From Methanobacteriaceae archaeon (GTDB lineage: Archaea > Methanobacteriota > Methanobacteria > Methanobacteriales > Methanobacteriaceae): a stretch of DNA of 9,969 nt. The notes under the pieces are model-generated. The model was not told the DNA's origin. It did not search any database and was given only the letters and a program-made list of their open reading frames with translations. Location: positions 1 through 9,969 of the forward strand of contig CAAGFH010000131.1 in NCBI GenBank assembly GCA_900769095.1. The letters run 5' to 3'. This document shows positions 6,680 to 9,969 of this stretch, one piece after another. Made by a program: the position numbers and the translations under genes. Numbering within the stretch: the stretch's first letter is position 1; every line of letters begins with the position of its first letter.

Positions 6680-6716
6680 AAAGAAAATTACTTTTAATTT
6701 TCTTTTCTATTTTTTT
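6680..6716 (+). terminator. Hairpin terminator after the solute-binding protein gene
   Basis: A perfect 11-base-pair stem, AAAGAAAATTA (6680-6690) with TAATTTTCTTT (6695-6705), has a four-base loop and starts two bases after the stop codon. It is followed by TCTA and a seven-T run (6710-6716). This is the clearest intrinsic-type terminator on the + strand of the window. Confidence 0.72.
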
Positions 6717-6744
6717 AAAAAAAGTTCAGTTAATAGTTGTTAAT

Positions 6745-6786
6745 TGTAAAAAAAGTAAAAAAAGAAAAGTAGTGTTATACTACTTA
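6745..6786 (-). terminator. Hairpin and poly-T terminator of mtd
   Basis: Read on the - strand, AAGTAGT (from 6785) pairs with ACTACTT (to 6767) in a seven-base-pair stem plus a possible G-T pair, overlapping the mtd stop codon. It is followed by TTCTTTTTTT and a second seven-T run (+ strand A runs near 6748-6763). A strong terminator suits a highly expressed methanogenesis gene facing a convergent neighbour. Confidence 0.68.
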
Positions 6787-7614
6787 TTCTGGTTTTGAGA
6801 TTAAGTCTGTTTTAGAACCTAAGTTTCCTTCTTTCATGTGAGGAGTTCTTAAAACAGTATCATTAGATTTTTCGATTTCTCTTGCTTCTTGAGCTAAGTT
6901 AGCAGCACATGCAGCCATTTCGTGAGCAGCTGCTACTAATGGGATGAAGTTTTCGAAACCTTTGGTCATGAAACAACCTTTCATGTCTAAGTTTGCAACT
7001 GCGCCAGCCATTTCGTATGCTGCGATAGCTTTTGCTTTTGCGTATGGGTTTGCGAATCCTGCTGCTTCTACAGCTTTTTCAGCAGTAACAATGAGTTTTG
7101 GTAATTCAATTTCTGCACCAGAGTCAGCTTGTTCGATAACAGCATCAATAGTTTTTTGTACTAATCTTAATGCTCCGGTTTCAGCTAATACTTTTAAAAT
7201 ATCTGCATTGAAAATAGCCATTTCAGTTGGGTCTAACCATTCTCTTTTTGCACCAATCATTGGGTCGGACATAACAATAATGTAACCTAAGCCTTGTTCG
7301 TCCATTTCATCTTTTTTACCTTTACCAGGTGCGTCACCAATGATGATTGCAGGAATGTCTTTTTCAGATAACATTTCTCTTGCTTTAGCAGGTCCAGGTG
7401 CTCCTGGGTTTGGGCTGATGAAGATTGCGAAATCTGGTTCGAATGCGTCTATTTTAGGAACGACGTCTTCTACTTGTTCAGGTCCCATTTTTGCTCCAGA
7501 TCCAAAAGTTCTTACATCGATATTTGGTCTGTCTGCTCTTTCGTCTAACAATAAGTCAATTACTGGTGAGGTACCAATATTTCCACTTTTAATAATAGCT
7601 ATTTTAACTACCAT
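6784..7614 (-). CDS. mtd: F420-dependent methylene-tetrahydromethanopterin dehydrogenase
   Basis: The cytoplasmic enzyme oxidises or reduces the one-carbon unit at the methylene/methenyl level, using coenzyme F420, in the core of methanogenesis from CO2. The 276-residue protein has the family's standard length and is highly recognisable: KIAIIKSGNIGTSPVIDLLL at the N-terminus, DVRTFGSGAKMGPEQ (34-48), FISPNPGAPGPAKARE near 65-80, IIIGDAPGKGKKDEMDEQGL near 90-109, MIGAKREWLDPTEMAIFNAD near 119-138, and a C-terminal stretch with MKGCFMTKGFENFIPLVAAA. No key segment is missing. It is monocistronic, with its own promoter and terminator. The start ATG (7612-7614) is preceded by a GGGGG site (+ strand 7624-7628) at nine bases, somewhat far. 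Its alanine- and glycine-rich, regular codon use fits high expression. Its presence identifies the organism as a methanogen or close relative. Confidence 0.98.
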   Translation of the reverse strand: MVVKIAIIKSGNIGTSPVIDLLLDERADRPNIDVRTFGSGAKMGPEQVEDVVPKIDAFEPDFAIFISPNPGAPGPAKAREMLSEKDIPAIIIGDAPGKGKKDEMDEQGLGYIIVMSDPMIGAKREWLDPTEMAIFNADILKVLAETGALRLVQKTIDAVIEQADSGAEIELPKLIVTAEKAVEAAGFANPYAKAKAIAAYEMAGAVANLDMKGCFMTKGFENFIPLVAAAHEMAACAANLAQEAREIEKSNDTVLRTPHMKEGNLGSKTDLISKPE

Positions 7615-7623
7615 AATAAATTT

Positions 7624-7673
7624 CCCCCTTTTTGATAATACTAATTATTGTTAGAAAACTATTTAAATTTTAT
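7624..7673 (-). promoter_or_regulatory. mtd promoter and ribosome binding site
   Basis: On the - strand, AAAATTTAAATAG (+ 7660-7673) closely matches the archaeal BRE/TATA consensus. Transcription would start near 7637-7642, giving a leader of about 25 bases that contains the GGGGG ribosome binding site (7624-7628). A second, weaker candidate (GTATTATACT, + 7691-7701) lies further upstream. Confidence 0.55.
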
Positions 7674-7852
7674 TATTTGTTGTTTTTAATCAGTATAATA
7701 CATATTTCGTTAAAAATTGTTCAATCTATTAGTTCTTATAGTAAAAAAATATTCAACTGGTCATTTTTTTAAAAATTTTTTATAAGATTGACTGTTAGGA
7801 ATGAAAATTGTATAATCTTTCAAAAAAAGAACGAAAAAATTGACTAATATTG

Positions 7853-7871
7853 AAAAAAATTCTAAAAAAAA
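7853..7871 (-). terminator. Poly-T terminator of tRNA-Val
   Basis: On the - strand, eight T (+ 7864-7871) occur nine bases after the tRNA 3' end, followed by AGAA and another seven T (+ 7853-7859). Such tracts commonly end tRNA transcripts in archaea and would stop read-through towards mtd. Confidence 0.6.
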
Positions 7872-7880
7872 TCAAGATAG

Positions 7881-7952
7881 TGGTTCCGACGAGATTCGAA
7901 CTCGTGATCCCCTCCTTGTAAGGGAGGTATCATACCACTAGACCACGGAACC
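7881..7952 (-). tRNA. tRNA-Val (anticodon TAC)
   Basis: A 72-base cloverleaf reads on the - strand. The acceptor stem GGTTCCG pairs with CGGAACC, followed by discriminator A; CCA is not encoded. The D arm has GTC/GAT around AGTGGTA. The anticodon stem CCTCC/GGAGG encloses the loop CTTACAA, giving anticodon TAC (+ strand GTA at 7918-7920), which reads valine GTN codons. The T arm is ACGAG-TTCGAAT-CTCGT. No intron is present. The gene is divergent from ilvE, with a promoter and a terminator of its own. Confidence 0.97.
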
Positions 7953-7975
7953 AACAAACAATATTATGAATTTAT

Positions 7976-7992
7976 TACTATATATACTTTTC
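7976..7992 (-). promoter_or_regulatory. tRNA-Val promoter
   Basis: On the - strand, GAAAAGTATATATAGTA (+ 7976-7992) is a good BRE plus TATA element. Its centre lies about 30 bases before the mature 5' end (7952), leaving room for a short 5' leader removed by RNase P. This is one of the best-supported promoters in the window. Confidence 0.68.
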
Positions 7993-8054
7993 GTTTTTTC
8001 ATAAAAATGAATTATATTCAATAAAGTAAATTATTAATATGGAGTAATTACAAA

Positions 8055-8096
8055 TTTGTATAATATAATCATTTAAAAAATAAATTATAAGGTGAT
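8055..8096 (+). promoter_or_regulatory. ilvE-uppP promoter and ribosome binding site
   Basis: TATA-like TATAATATAA (8059-8068) would place the start site near 8088, just before the ribosome binding site GGTGAT (8091-8096), which is six bases from the ATG. ATTTAAAAAATAAA (8070-8083) is an alternative box that would give a nearly leaderless transcript and is therefore less likely. Confidence 0.45.
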
Positions 8097-8101
8097 AAAA
8101 A

Positions 8102-9025
8102 ATGGCATGGGATGACTCAGCTGAAAAAATATGGGTAGATGGCGACATGGTTGATTGGGCAGATGCAAAAATTCATGTTCTTTCTCATGTAGTCCACTAC
8201 GGTACAAGTGTTTTCGAAGGAATTCGCGCATACAAAAATGAAACAGGTGTTGCAGTATTCAGATTAGAAGAACACGTTAAACGTTTATTTGATTCTGCAA
8301 AAGTTTACAAAATGGAAATTCCATTCACACCTAAAGAAATTGAAGAAGCAATCTTAGAAACAATCCGTGTAAATGATTTAGATTCATGTTACATCCGTCC
8401 TGTAGTATTCAAAGGATACGGACAATTAGGTGTAGATGCTTCAAGTTGTCCTGTTAATGTAGTTATTGCTGCTTGGGAATGGGGATCTTACTTAGGAGAA
8501 GAAGGAATGGCAAACGGTGTAGATGTCGGTGTTTCCTCATGGAGAAAACCTGCACCTGATACTTTCCCAACTCTTGCAAAAGCTGGTGCAAACTATATGA
8601 ACTCTCAATTAGCTAAAACAGAGGCTATTGAAAACGGATTTGACGAAGCTATTATGCTTGACTACCAAGGTCATGTATCTGAAGGTACTGGAGAAAACAT
8701 ATTCATCGTTGAAGGTGAAAAATTAATCACTCCTTCAATGGCATCATCTAACCTCAGAGGTATTACAAGAGACTCTATGATGACTATCGCACGTGATTTA
8801 GGTTACGAAGTATCTGAAGAAGTTATTTCCAGAGAAAGATTATACTTTGCTGATGAAATGTTCTTTACTGGTACTGCAGCTGAAGTAACTCCAATCCGTT
8901 CAGTTGACCGCAAAATCATTGGTGCTGGTAGAAGAGGACCAATCTCTGAAAAAGTTCAAAAAACCTTCTTTGACATTGTAGAAGGTAAAGTAGAAGACAA
9001 ATACGGCTGGTTAGCATACGTTTAG
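8102..9025 (+). CDS. ilvE: Branched-chain amino-acid aminotransferase
   Basis: A class IV PLP enzyme that transfers the amino group between glutamate and the keto acids of leucine, isoleucine and valine, in the cytoplasm. The protein has 307 residues, the family's usual length. [13 protein letters not shown] (32-44) is the N-terminal signature. [14 protein letters not shown] (159-172) contains Lys160, the expected Schiff-base lysine. [15 protein letters not shown] (187-201) holds Glu194, which contacts the pyridine nitrogen. [11 protein letters not shown] (255-265) is the C-terminal cofactor loop. GGTGAT precedes the ATG at the right distance. Its codons end in C more often than those of neighbours such as the flippase (ATC, TAC, AAC are common), suggesting high expression. 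The stop TAG is embedded in the uppP ribosome binding site, so ilvE and uppP form an operon despite unrelated functions. Confidence 0.96.
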   Translation: MAWDDSAEKIWVDGDMVDWADAKIHVLSHVVHYGTSVFEGIRAYKNETGVAVFRLEEHVKRLFDSAKVYKMEIPFTPKEIEEAILETIRVNDLDSCYIRPVVFKGYGQLGVDASSCPVNVVIAAWEWGSYLGEEGMANGVDVGVSSWRKPAPDTFPTLAKAGANYMNSQLAKTEAIENGFDEAIMLDYQGHVSEGTGENIFIVEGEKLITPSMASSNLRGITRDSMMTIARDLGYEVSEEVISRERLYFADEMFFTGTAAEVTPIRSVDRKIIGAGRRGPISEKVQKTFFDIVEGKVEDKYGWLAYV

Positions 9026-9034
9026 GTGAGTATA

Positions 9035-9868
<834 letters not shown>

Positions 9869-9879
9869 AATTAAAAAAG

Positions 9880-9919
9880 ATAGAGATTAATAATCTCTAT
9901 TCACATACTTTTTCTATTT
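9880..9919. terminator. Hairpin terminator shared by uppP and the convergent gene
   Basis: ATAGAGATT (9880-9888) and AATCTCTAT (9892-9900) form a perfect nine-base-pair stem with a three-base loop, twelve bases after the uppP stop. On the + strand T-rich stretches follow (TACTTTTTCTATTTTTTTT from about 9907). On the - strand the stem contains the stop codon of the convergent gene and is followed by TTTTTTAATTTTAG. It can serve both directions. Confidence 0.62.
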
Positions 9920-9969
9920 TTTTTCTTAATTCTTCAACAGAACTTCCTAAAACAAGTGCTGTAAACATA
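9897..9969 (-). CDS. 3' end of an unidentified convergent gene (partial)
   Basis: On the - strand, an open frame enters from the right edge and ends at TAG (+ 9897-9899). The visible residues are MFTALVLGSSVEELRKKIEKV and then CE; the Met is probably internal, because a 23-residue gene with no ribosome binding site in view is unlikely. The pattern is a hydrophobic strand, a GSS turn and a charged amphipathic helix, a plausible protein C-terminus. The convergent layout and the shared terminator hairpin support a real gene end. Too little is present to name a family. Confidence 0.5.
   Translation of the reverse strand, partial: MFTALVLGSSVEELRKKIEKVCE

Larger units (their letters stand above)
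7615..7880. other. AT-rich spacer between mtd and tRNA-Val
   Basis: This 266-base gap holds the mtd promoter at its left end and the tRNA terminator at its right end. Between about 7700 and 7850 I see no open reading frame with a ribosome binding site and no convincing RNA gene. A loose inverted pair (CAATCT near 7722, AGATTG near 7784) exists but is not better than chance in such sequence. Confidence 0.6.

Noticed and set aside
6944..7654. Two + strand open frames (6944-7285 and 7340-7654) antisense to mtd
   Set aside because: mtd is unmistakable on the other strand; long antisense frames are expected from its regular alanine- and glycine-rich codons.
7680..7860. Possible small RNA between mtd and tRNA-Val
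   Set aside because: No stable GC-containing fold, no clear promoter-terminator pair; homopolymer runs and weak inverted repeats are expected in this AT-rich spacer.

Overview
The window looks like a chromosomal segment of a low-GC methanogenic archaeon of the order Methanobacteriales, most likely a Methanobrevibacter-type species. The evidence is a full-length F420-dependent methylene-tetrahydromethanopterin dehydrogenase (mtd), archaeal TATA-like promoters, ribosome binding sites of the GGTGAT type, poly-T terminators and very AT-rich spacers. The genus is an inference; the methanogen assignment is firm. No insertion sequence, CRISPR array, phage gene or integrase is visible, so this is mostly core genome.

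Layout. (1) 1-1614, + strand: a tight three-gene operon of a DUF2162-like membrane protein (5' end outside the window), a MotA/TolQ/ExbB proton-channel protein and a DUF2149 protein that looks like a minimal ExbD/TolR subunit. A ten-T tract closes it. (2) 1676-3868, +: a small iron-sulfur flavoprotein and a 14-helix-type oligosaccharide flippase. (3) 3934-5463, +: a ModE-type regulator, a 2[4Fe-4S] ferredoxin and hisB (histidine biosynthesis). (4) 5569-6677, +: a class III solute-binding protein (iron/siderophore/corrinoid type) broken by a one-base frameshift in an A run at 5996-6000, then a hairpin terminator. (5) 6784-7614, - strand: mtd, with its own terminator and promoter. (6) 7881-7952, -: tRNA-Val (TAC), divergent from (7) 8102-9868, +: ilvE and uppP, a two-gene operon with translational coupling. 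(8) From 9897, -: the last codons of an unidentified gene whose stop codon lies inside the hairpin shared with uppP.

Functional themes. Energy metabolism is represented by mtd (central methanogenesis) and by redox carriers (ferredoxin, flavoprotein). Amino-acid synthesis is represented by hisB and ilvE. Envelope assembly is represented by the flippase and by UppP, which recycles the undecaprenyl carrier that such flippases use. Metal-related functions are suggested by the ModE-type regulator, the broken solute-binding protein and possibly the ExbB-like operon. The most interesting item is the ExbB/ExbD-like motor in an organism with no outer membrane. Three start codons are best moved 9-12 bases downstream, because the in-frame GTG at each junction is part of the ribosome binding site.
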